Positions 15,169 to 24,400 of a DNA stretch of 31,774 nt are shown in pieces. The notes below the pieces were generated by a model, which saw only the letters and a list, made by a program, of their open reading frames with translations, made no database searches and was not told the DNA's origin. Location: positions 1 to 31,774 of IMG/VR virus record IMGVR_UViG_3300010151_000074, one strand, 5' to 3'. Each line of letters starts with the position of its first letter. Within the stretch, counting starts at the first letter, position 1. The position numbers were made by a program, and so were the translations under genes. Origin of the DNA: a virus.

Positions 15169-18100
15169 AAATCCGGAACCATGTCGTCTGGGCCACCTCT
15201 TCTAAATGTATCGTGCATAGCTCTGTTTATTTCCCCGTTAGTCATGTTGTTTAGAATCTCAGCGTGTGTACTAGTGCCGGTAGGGTCTATATCACGTAGC
15301 GTTCTGCCCTCATCTAGAGCTGCAACATAAGTTCTCAGCTCGTTATCGAGGGGTCTTGAGGAGGCCATCTCACCTGCATCTAATGTAAATTCCATCTGTG
15401 GGAGAGGACTCTCTGTTGGGCCTAAGAGCACCTTACGAGCCTCCTCTCCCATATCATCTAATATCTGCCCTAATGGTTTCTCCCCCTCCCATTGCATCAG
15501 ATATATCTCGTCAGTGGTGTCGAACAAATCAGTCGCTGCTATTTTATCAAAGAAGAGTTCTTCGGTTATGGGTGCATTTAGGTCGGCGAATCCGTCCAAC
15601 GACGCGAACTCGTCGGAGAAACTCTCTGGTAGATAATCATATACTTCGTCATCCCACGTGCCATCTGGGCCTGTTCTCCGACGACGGATACGACCCCCGG
15701 CGGCCCGCCATACGATATTTCCCGTCTCGTCACCATCAATCGTAAATCTAGAACCACCAGTAACGTCCGTATCGTGTATAATAGTGCGTACATTACTCCT
15801 ACGTTCAAGCTGCGCAGCTCGGGCTTGCTCTGTTGCAGCTTGGGCTTCCTCTACGGATATAAGTTTGGCATCGTCAGTCAACCCAGATCTAAGTGCTAGT
15901 ACCCTCCGCTGCTCTTGGGGTGGGAAGTCTTTAGGAAAATAAATAAAATCACCAGTACGAGGATCTAGTTTTCCTCCAAGAGTTCCGTAAAATTTTTCTA
16001 ATCTGTTTTGTGCAAGTCCCGTATTAGCGACAGCCTCAAACGCTCCGGCATTTCCTATCATTGCTATACCATGCTTGTCAGCTAGTGTTTTAAGCTGTCG
16101 CATAGCGCGCCCACCGTCCCCTATATTCCCCCCCACGTTCCTTAATAGTGATAGATATACTATGCGATCTCCCGGCCCGCCAACGCCGGCATTTCCTGCT
16201 GCCAGTGAAGGTCTGTTGAGTCTGATGTACGCCCCCATATTTGGAGAGAATCTGCCTCCGTAATCTGCGGGGCCGGACAGCCCAGTTGGATTGAAAACTT
16301 TTTCATAGTCGTTCATAAAAGCTAGGAGTGCTTTAGTATTTAACTCTGGAGTTCCGTATTCCGGTTTCCCTTTGGTTGGGGGTTGCTTAGTGCCAGAACG
16401 GTGTTTTGTCACGTCCGTTTGCTTGGCATTGATACTCAGTTCGTTAGGATCATATATTATATATTGGTCATCTTTTATATCATCGTCGTATAAATTTTTA
16501 GCGTAAGAACTTTTAGCTCTTTTGCCGATTATGCCGTGTTTAACCAGAAGTTTAGAAGCCGCTTCTGGTGCTCCCGTGATCTCGACTAAAGCTTCATATA
16601 TACCATCACCATCCATGTTTATCCATACACTCTCGGTAAATTCCTGAGCTGCCCGTTCAGCCCGCTTCGATGATGTTCCCGCATCTTCCAGCACAGCGAG
16701 AAGGGTATCCCTTAATTCATGGACTTCTTTCTTGGTAAGTTCTCCATTTTGCATACGCTTTAATAGAGTTTGATCCCCGACAAGCACTCTCTTATCTATG
16801 TTTTTTGGTAGAGTTACTTCTGTGCCGTAACCTGAAGTCTTCATATGATTGCGATACTTTTCTAGGTACACATTTGGTTGAGTCTCTAGTAGCTTATCTA
16901 CTTCTTTAAGAAGTTCTACTTGTCGATGGCCCATTCCAGACCATGTTGCGTCTAAGACAGATGGACGACTCGCTAACGACAGTTTCTTTACTGCTTCGAT
17001 ATCTCCACCGTACAAGATAAGACCTTGCAATATCACATCTTCCGGCTTACCTAACTGTGCTGCTTCGTCCAGATTAAACGACAAATCCGTTACATCTGCA
17101 AATGGTCTAGTGCCACCACGGGACTCTAGAACTATGCCGTGTCCATGCTGTTTTGGCATGAATCGTCTTGTCTTTGTAAGATCAGTCAGTACTCTTGTTC
17201 TAGCTAGGGTCTGAGTAATAGGGCGTATAGCCATCCCTAAAAACCCTATTGTAGAAAATAATCCTTTTACGGGATCTATATAATTTGTTGGGTCTAGTGC
17301 CATTGATAGCCAAGCCGCTTGGCTATTAGGATCAATACCAGCTTCTATCAACCGTTGATATGAGCCGTAAGGATTAGTGTCTATAGCCTCAAAGTCTTTC
17401 TCTGTAAGTGCACCACCTTGTGGGTATAAGCCCGACATTGAGAGACCGAGCCATTTAGCGGCTACTTTAACAGCTTCATAAGTATCTGGGAGCAAACCCT
17501 TGATACGAGCCATTATAGCAGGAGGAAGGTTGGGATCTGTTAGTGCTTCTTCAATCCATTGTCCCGCTTGACGTTCCGCTTCAGGGGATAGTAGTCGTCC
17601 TTGCGTCGTAGCGGGGAGAGCATCGAAATTCTCTTGCTCTGTGCCAGCTTCATTGAAGGCTGCACTAAAAGCATCTAGTTGCTCATCAGTGAGAGTAGAG
17701 GGGTCGAGTAGGTTTTGATTATTCCGGCCCTCAAAAAATGCGCGAGACTCACCGCTGGCGAATTCTCCTTCACTCTCGTTATAGTCGGTATTATTCTGTA
17801 GTTCAAACTCTGCTCTTATCTGGTCATCTATAGACGGATCTTCCGGTGTCTCTGCTTGTGGACTACCCTCAAGATCTTGTCTTTTTTGTATTACTTGTGC
17901 TGCTATTTCCCCTTTAGTAAGGATACCATCCTTATCTAGATCTAATCCTTCGTTACTTGCGTATGCAGCTTTGATCGGATTATTCTTCTTCCCGTCTCTC
18001 CTTTCCTTATCTTTAGCCCACTTGGCGTAGGCTGGATCAAGGCCAGTCTTACCATCAGATGACCACACAACTGCATCATCGTCCCAACCTATAGCTTTAG

Positions 18101-19142
18101 GCCAGATGATAGACATATAAAAATCTGACATACTTGGTTGTTGGCCTTTAGGTAACAAGCGTTTGAGGGCAGGAGCCATGTGCTCTGTGACATAGGACAG
18201 TTGTTCTTCTTGAGTCATACGCTCAATCTCACCGAGAGTCACCCCTAATCCGCCAGCCGTATCTCCCATAAATTGAATCAAACCTCTAGCTTCTCCGAAA
18301 ACCCAGCGGCCAGTTTTTTTATCCCACCGTTTTCGGTTGGGTGCAGCGGTATCGAAACTATCTGCTGATTCAAAGGCTATAAAAGCTTTAAGATCTTTCC
18401 AATCTAGAGTTATGTCATACTCATCTTTCCATCGTTGTGCTTCAACTTGTAATAGCCTATCAAATTCTGGGCTGTCTCCCCTTTGACCATTCTCTTCCCG
18501 CTTTAGTAGTCGTGCTTCACGCTCGTCCTCGGTTTCCCCTATAGGCTCTACACTATAAGATCCATCTGCATTTCTTTTATAGGGTAAGTTTGCATCTTCG
18601 TCGCCCTCAATAGGGAAGATGTCTCTCCTAGTAGTGGGGTCATCCTTTGATGTACTGTAAGTTATAGGGTAAAGGGTATCGTTAGTGATACTCTGTCCCA
18701 GATTAAGTAGGAAAGGTATATTATCTAAGTCCAGATCACTCATAGCCATATGCTCAAGATTAAGGAGGGATCTACGCCCATCTTCAGTATTGAGGATATC
18801 ACTGGTATTGAGATTTAAGTGGTACTTATCTGTTACACTACCCTTAAATTGTAGAACATCTTCTAAAGTAGCTGCATTATAAGTATTTAACCATTGCCTA
18901 TGTTCCTCTGCTTTTACCCCATCTTCGTCTTTCAAACCTTCCCGTAAACCAGAAACATCTATATCAAACCAATCTATAAGATCTTCTATAGACGCACTAC
19001 CCCGCACTTCTTCTCGTATATTCTTCGGGCCTACACCAGTAGTACGGGCATCAGCCCGTACTTGAGCGTTAGGCGAGTACCTACCAAAAGTCCCACTACT
19101 GATGGGTATATTATCTACATCAACTTGAGTTTGATTAGGCAT
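15165..19142 (-). CDS. Giant gp16-like ejection protein: transglycosylase plus probable effector domains
   Basis: A 1325-residue protein, close to the length of T7 gp16 (1318). Residues about 250-330 look like a lytic transglycosylase: E258 in AFESA, then GLIQFMGDTA at 287-296, to open the cell wall during DNA entry. Residues 401-412 form a canonical EF-hand loop (D401, D403, D405, E412). About 737-907 resembles the C-terminal half of ADP-ribosyltransferase-like domains of polyvalent proteins (IYEAL, APEAASKLL, GIIGK, then YIIYDPNEL). About 970-1072 looks GNAT-like, with a Gly-rich loop near 1004-1012, LADKHGI and LEKFYGTLGG. The remainder is unassigned. Late gene order supports an ejected internal protein. 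The effector domains are pattern recognition, not proven. Confidence 0.85.
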   Translation of the reverse strand: MPNQTQVDVDNIPISSGTFGRYSPNAQVRADARTTGVGPKNIREEVRGSASIEDLIDWFDIDVSGLREGLKDEDGVKAEEHRQWLNTYNAATLEDVLQFKGSVTDKYHLNLNTSDILNTEDGRRSLLNLEHMAMSDLDLDNIPFLLNLGQSITNDTLYPITYSTSKDDPTTRRDIFPIEGDEDANLPYKRNADGSYSVEPIGETEDEREARLLKREENGQRGDSPEFDRLLQVEAQRWKDEYDITLDWKDLKAFIAFESADSFDTAAPNRKRWDKKTGRWVFGEARGLIQFMGDTAGGLGVTLGEIERMTQEEQLSYVTEHMAPALKRLLPKGQQPSMSDFYMSIIWPKAIGWDDDAVVWSSDGKTGLDPAYAKWAKDKERRDGKKNNPIKAAYASNEGLDLDKDGILTKGEIAAQVIQKRQDLEGSPQAETPEDPSIDDQIRAEFELQNNTDYNESEGEFASGESRAFFEGRNNQNLLDPSTLTDEQLDAFSAAFNEAGTEQENFDALPATTQGRLLSPEAERQAGQWIEEALTDPNLPPAIMARIKGLLPDTYEAVKVAAKWLGLSMSGLYPQGGALTEKDFEAIDTNPYGSYQRLIEAGIDPNSQAAWLSMALDPTNYIDPVKGLFSTIGFLGMAIRPITQTLARTRVLTDLTKTRRFMPKQHGHGIVLESRGGTRPFADVTDLSFNLDEAAQLGKPEDVILQGLILYGGDIEAVKKLSLASRPSVLDATWSGMGHRQVELLKEVDKLLETQPNVYLEKYRNHMKTSGYGTEVTLPKNIDKRVLVGDQTLLKRMQNGELTKKEVHELRDTLLAVLEDAGTSSKRAERAAQEFTESVWINMDGDGIYEALVEITGAPEAASKLLVKHGIIGKRAKSSYAKNLYDDDIKDDQYIIYDPNELSINAKQTDVTKHRSGTKQPPTKGKPEYGTPELNTKALLAFMNDYEKVFNPTGLSGPADYGGRFSPNMGAYIRLNRPSLAAGNAGVGGPGDRIVYLSLLRNVGGNIGDGGRAMRQLKTLADKHGIAMIGNAGAFEAVANTGLAQNRLEKFYGTLGGKLDPRTGDFIYFPKDFPPQEQRRVLALRSGLTDDAKLISVEEAQAATEQARAAQLERRSNVRTIIHDTDVTGGSRFTIDGDETGNIVWRAAGGRIRRRRTGPDGTWDDEVYDYLPESFSDEFASLDGFADLNAPITEELFFDKIAATDLFDTTDEIYLMQWEGEKPLGQILDDMGEEARKVLLGPTESPLPQMEFTLDAGEMASSRPLDNELRTYVAALDEGRTLRDIDPTGTSTHAEILNNMTNGEINRAMHDTFRRGGPDDMVPDL

Positions 19143-19143
19143 C

Positions 19144-21402
19144 TTATTTGACGAAATATTGGTTGCCGATAGCTACGATATGCTCATAACCACCGTCTGT
19201 GACATTAACATTTTCCCACGCACGACCAAGTTCCTCTAATATTGGTCCGAATTTTAAGTTCAGTCGCTCTTTGTATATTTCCAAACCTTTCATAGTCTCT
19301 TCAGAATAGGGGTGTAGTCCTGCTTCCGTTGCATCTCGAATATCATATCCGGGTTTTCCGTTAGGTAGGGTAACTAAGTGAAAAGCTTGACTTATACTGA
19401 CAGAAGGTGGACCGTCGTAGCCTATACGATCAGTCGGCTCACCCCTACGTTTAGCACGAGCACGTTGACGTTGTTCTGTGATAGTATTACGACGGCGTTG
19501 AAATTTATCCTCTACCTCTTCTCTTGTACTTCGGTATAGATCACTTTCCAAGGGCTGTAGATCTATCTTATAGTTCTTTCCTCGCCCACGCATATTACTA
19601 GACAGCTCGTATTGTGGAACAAGTGATCCTGACTCTTCAATTTGCTTAATAGCTTGTGGAAACTGGACAGTCACTTGGTATTTTAATTCATTGTCCATCA
19701 TTCGACGGCCATTGAGTCCTAGCTGCTGATGCCATATGGGACCAAGGTGCGAGACTATCTTTCCAACAGATTCACTGGCAAAGAATGTTCTCCATTGTGC
19801 TCGTACCTCACTGTTTTCAATCTTACGATTAACTATAGTGGTGTCAAAGTCAAACATCCATTGCTGCATAGGTGCGACAATTAGGCGAGTAAGATCTTCA
19901 GTCGAGTACGACTCCAGATTATTAACTATATCTTCTTGTTCGATTAGCTTTGTCAAGAATGTCGGAATTGCAGCCATGATTGCGGATTGTTCAATAGGAT
20001 CATCAAAGCCATGACTACGTAAAATAGTTCGGGTATCAAGCGGTCCACCGTCCACTTTACTTAAATTTCCGTCTTCGTCACGGCCTTCTCCACCACCCCC
20101 GCCCTTAGGCGTTGGATGCGCTGTCTGATTAAGAATCAGATCGGTTAGAACACCGCGTAGTTGTTCTTGAGTCTTGCCTTTAAATTGCATACTGAGTATG
20201 TTATTATTGGCAAGATCGTTCAGTAAACTTGATGTTATTTTTAGCGCAAAAGCTTTGGGATGTTTAAGCCATTGTTGATTTTCTGTTATTTGTAACTGAG
20301 CGTCAGTCAGATTTTTATTACCGTCCACAGTATAACCAGTGATGAGGTTCTCAACAAAAGAATCAAACGGGGTCATCATTGCTCGTATTTTATCTATCGT
20401 AAAACCGGGTAACTCTGAGTACTTTGCTATTTCTTGTTCTTTAAAAGCCTGAAGTTTTATCCTGATAGATCTTGCTAGGTCATCGGTAGGAGCTAATCGC
20501 CCATCGGCGATGGCTGCGGGAATCTGTTCTACTGTCAAGTCTTCAGTGTTACTTAGCGTTTTAAGGTGAGCCATTGCTATCACCTCTGCCATCGCCATCA
20601 TTCCTGCGTTCCCCGGACCTGATAAAAAGGAGTTTTCAACCTCCTGTGAAGAAAGTTTTCCGTTGCGGATGCCAGCTTCGGCTTCAGAGTGCGCGAAGAT
20701 TCGAGCCATGTTCTTTTCTACGAGATGCTTATATAAACTTGGATTCGTTTCATATAGTAGGGGGGGAAGACCAATGTCTTTACCGCCCTCCAAAAAGGCT
20801 ACTTTTAGATCTGCTTCCTTTTCCTTTTCTTCTTTGTTGCGTTCTTTTATGGTTTGATCTATTTGTCCAAACGCTGCGGGAAAATTATTGATTTCGTTGA
20901 AATCTCCCATCATGCTCATAATAACCCCAACCGCTCTTGGGTCGTCTTTATTATCGTTAAGGAGTTGTTTAATCATGATACGTTGGTTTATATCGTGACT
21001 TGCTTTATAAGTTTCTCCCTCTTGGTGATAGCGAGTATCATTGTTAGCACTGTCTTTTAAATATTGCGTTCCTCCCTTAACGTCATTTATTCCACTGACA
21101 GTGGAGTTCTGATCCATAGTTTTCTCACGCTTCTCCGCGTCAGATACAGAACCTTTGGTTCCCCTAATACGATCATACTCTTGTTGCGAAGCTTCTAAGT
21201 GCTTGAGAAAAGCTTGATTAACCTTATCTCCCATTTTACTGTCATCGTAGACTAATTTAGCTTCGGTGGCATTCAGCCCAAGACTAATAAGATCTACAAT
21301 AGAACTTCCTGCGCTGTTTCCTATCCGACTTACAGTAGGATCTCGGCTAGCATCCTCTTGGATAGGTGTTGCGTTTTGTATAGGATCTGTTTTTGTAACC
21401 AT
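19144..21402 (-). CDS. gp15-like internal virion protein
   Basis: A 752-residue, mostly helical, charged protein with no catalytic motif. Its length is close to T7 gp15 (747), and it lies directly before the gp16-like gene as in T7. T7 gp15 forms the periplasmic tunnel of the DNA ejection apparatus together with gp14 and gp16. A short Gly run at 434-438 within an acidic loop divides it into two helical halves. It is one base from the following gene and two bases from the preceding one, so the late genes are tightly packed. The assignment rests on size, order and composition. Confidence 0.72.
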   Translation of the reverse strand: MVTKTDPIQNATPIQEDASRDPTVSRIGNSAGSSIVDLISLGLNATEAKLVYDDSKMGDKVNQAFLKHLEASQQEYDRIRGTKGSVSDAEKREKTMDQNSTVSGINDVKGGTQYLKDSANNDTRYHQEGETYKASHDINQRIMIKQLLNDNKDDPRAVGVIMSMMGDFNEINNFPAAFGQIDQTIKERNKEEKEKEADLKVAFLEGGKDIGLPPLLYETNPSLYKHLVEKNMARIFAHSEAEAGIRNGKLSSQEVENSFLSGPGNAGMMAMAEVIAMAHLKTLSNTEDLTVEQIPAAIADGRLAPTDDLARSIRIKLQAFKEQEIAKYSELPGFTIDKIRAMMTPFDSFVENLITGYTVDGNKNLTDAQLQITENQQWLKHPKAFALKITSSLLNDLANNNILSMQFKGKTQEQLRGVLTDLILNQTAHPTPKGGGGGEGRDEDGNLSKVDGGPLDTRTILRSHGFDDPIEQSAIMAAIPTFLTKLIEQEDIVNNLESYSTEDLTRLIVAPMQQWMFDFDTTIVNRKIENSEVRAQWRTFFASESVGKIVSHLGPIWHQQLGLNGRRMMDNELKYQVTVQFPQAIKQIEESGSLVPQYELSSNMRGRGKNYKIDLQPLESDLYRSTREEVEDKFQRRRNTITEQRQRARAKRRGEPTDRIGYDGPPSVSISQAFHLVTLPNGKPGYDIRDATEAGLHPYSEETMKGLEIYKERLNLKFGPILEELGRAWENVNVTDGGYEHIVAIGNQYFVK

Positions 21403-21404
21403 AT

Positions 21405-24400
21405 CTAATCTCTTCTAATTGATTCTAAATCTTGATTTAATTGCCAGAGTATATCAGGGGAGGCCATATCTACGTCCCGCACACTAGATGTGAATATCTC
21501 TATTAAAGCTTCTTTATCTTTCTGGCCTAGCTTTGTATCACGCATAACACGATCAATAACCCATTGATCTATAGGTACATTATCTACTATAGCATCACCT
21601 AGCATCTCTGTGACGGATTGTCGTTGCTCTTTAGCTCTTGCATTTAATCTATAAAATTCTTCCATCAGATAAGCCCACTCATTTTGATCAGTAGCAGATT
21701 GCAATAATAGTTTTTGTCCTGCTATCATGTGTTCCCATGTATCCTCAGTGATACGCCCATCTGTAAGTTCTCTAGATATACGTTGGACTCTATTAAAGTA
21801 CTCTCTAGCTGTATCTCTTAGAGCTTTTTCTTTATCCCGTACATCTTTATTTATACGGTAAGCCGTATTAACTGACTCTGTGTTTACTCCTAATATGCCT
21901 TTAGCCAATATCTCTGTCCATGTTGCTTCTATAGCATGAAGATCGCCATTACCGCTCATCCAATACCCTGCTTTAGTAGCTATTCTCGCCTTAACAAAAT
22001 CATTATAACCAGAAGCCATTCCCCGTAATACTAGATCAGCTACTTTAGTAGCTCGTTCACTAGCAGAAATATCTACATCGAAAGATACTACAGTTCTACC
22101 CATCTGATAGCCTTGCCACATTCGAGATAAAGTAGAACCAGAGGCTCCGGTCGCTCCTTCGATAAGTGGTTGATCAAAAGCTATGTCGATCATGTTACGT
22201 GCTGTGTTAATAATGTTTGCACCGGGAGCTAAGAACTCATCGAATGCGAAATCTAACTCTGGATCATCTGTCAGAGCTTGTAAAGATGTGTCAAGAATAA
22301 AATCAATCAATCCGCCTTCTAATAAATCAGCGGCAGTAGTGCCTATCATGTGAGATAATCCTGATTCAGCTAAAAGACGCTCTACTTCTGGCTTTACTCC
22401 GAACCCTGCTCCCCCAAATAAGACAAATTGCCCTAATACTAGCCGTCTAGCTTGGCTAGCTGTAAAAGTTTTGTTGCCAAGACCTCCTCCGGCCCCTTCA
22501 GGCAAGGCTCTAAGCATAATCAAGAGAGTTTTATGGGTAAATTGTAGAAACTGTGTAGTAAGGCTAGCAAATCCATATTGGAATTTAGCGGCATTGGCTC
22601 GGTTCATGGCAAAAGCATAGTTAGTCGCATTAATATCTACTTTTGCCCAGTCCTCTTTAGTAAAATCTTGTAGTTTCTTTAAGTGTTTGTTTTCTTTACG
22701 GTATATTCGTAAAGCCATAGTATAAGAAGACGATACGTTAACCTGTTCTCCTAAATCAAACCCTGCTTGTTGGAGGGCTTCTCGTACAGGTGCTGCTGTT
22801 GCGGTTCGTCTGGTTGTTTGAATCACATCTCCGACCCTTGTGGACGGTAATTCCTCTACAGCCTTCATATCTCCTGCAAAAGAGTGGCGATTAATAGCAG
22901 GAACTAGCCCTGATTCGCTGAACTTATCCACTAGCATCAGATACTCATCTTCAGTCAATCCCATGAGTTTTGAATTTCGTTTTATTAGTTGACTAGTTAA
23001 GCCTTTACCTCCTATTAAACCAGCCGCATCACGCTTCATTCCTTGTAATAAGACTATACTATCACGTTGCCATCTTCCAGCATACAAAGGATCTAATGCT
23101 TGTAAAAACAGATGTTGTGAACTCTGTAATACAAGCTGCCTAACAGGTCTAGTGACGATGAAATCAAAGAAAGATAGACCTTTCATAGATTGTAGAGGAT
23201 CAATATTAGGGCCAACTTTTCTGACTAGCCAAGTAGTTGCGCGAGTAGCCGAGGGTACTCCACGCAATTGTTCGTGCAACCATTCTGCCGCAGTGATAGC
23301 TTTAGATCTAAAAATTTGAGACCCTTGATTTATATTCCCTTCCATAAGGGAAATATATTCCCATAGCTCTAGGGCTTGGCCTATCCTAACTCTTTCCTTT
23401 CCGGAATGCTTTCCGTACAGAGCTATCAAGCTTTTACGAGTCTCGGAAGCAGGCTCTCTAATTATATCCCCTTTTATCAGATCACCATACCATTGCTTGA
23501 ATGATTGTTTTTGTCCAGCTACAAGATCAGTCATGGATAGTTCTTTACTTACCATTCTTGTGGCGCGTTCCATTGCATTTAATGGAGATAAAATATCTGC
23601 CTCTCCACCATTAACATTGACTAATCTTTTTTGCTGTCGTTGGTCGAAGATCAAGCGACCTTCAAGCCGAAACCGTTCTAAGTCCATAGCTGTGCGATCT
23701 TTACCGGATAATCTAGGATCTTCTTTAATAACTTCGTATACATTACCGGGATCTTTGTCCTTCATACGTGCAACGAATCTATCAGCTTCAGCCCTAGTCG
23801 CAGCAACTCCTACCGTGTGCTCTACATCCCTTGCCACACCATTGAAAAGACCACCTTTACTTATTTTCCTGACATAGTGAGCATCCTCATATATTCGAGG
23901 GTAGTATCCTTCAATGTATTTTAAAGGGTTCGCAGATAGCGGAGTCAGTACTAACTTGGTTGCAGCACCACTTTGCTTTGCCGGATTGTACATCACTAAA
24001 GTACTAGTAGTCTTTTCCTTTGCTAGAAAAGCTTGTGTATCATCTAGCTTTATTATACTCCCGCCTTCGTTAAATAGTTTTTTAAGCTCAGTACTAGATA
24101 ATTTCTCCATATTAGTAGTTGCAGCATCGTATACGTGCAATCGCTTATTCCCATCAAACAAAGGTTTTAATGTCGCCTCTGTTTGAGGTATTCCATGCCA
24201 TGTTGCGTCTAAGTTTGTGGCGCGTAGTGTGACATATCCAGCAGATTTCCACTCCCGATATAATTTTTCATTCATTACATCGTATATAGTATCGTAGAAT
24301 TCTTTAGTCAGTTGCACTCCTCTGAATTCATCCGGTCCTGCGTCAGGGAAGGCGTTTCTATATTCGAGTGTAGTCGGAACTCGGCCATTTTCAATAGCAA

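Noticed and set aside
20574-20891. Plus-strand open frames opposite the gp15-like gene
   Set aside because: Antisense shadows within a tightly packed late operon; no independent signals.
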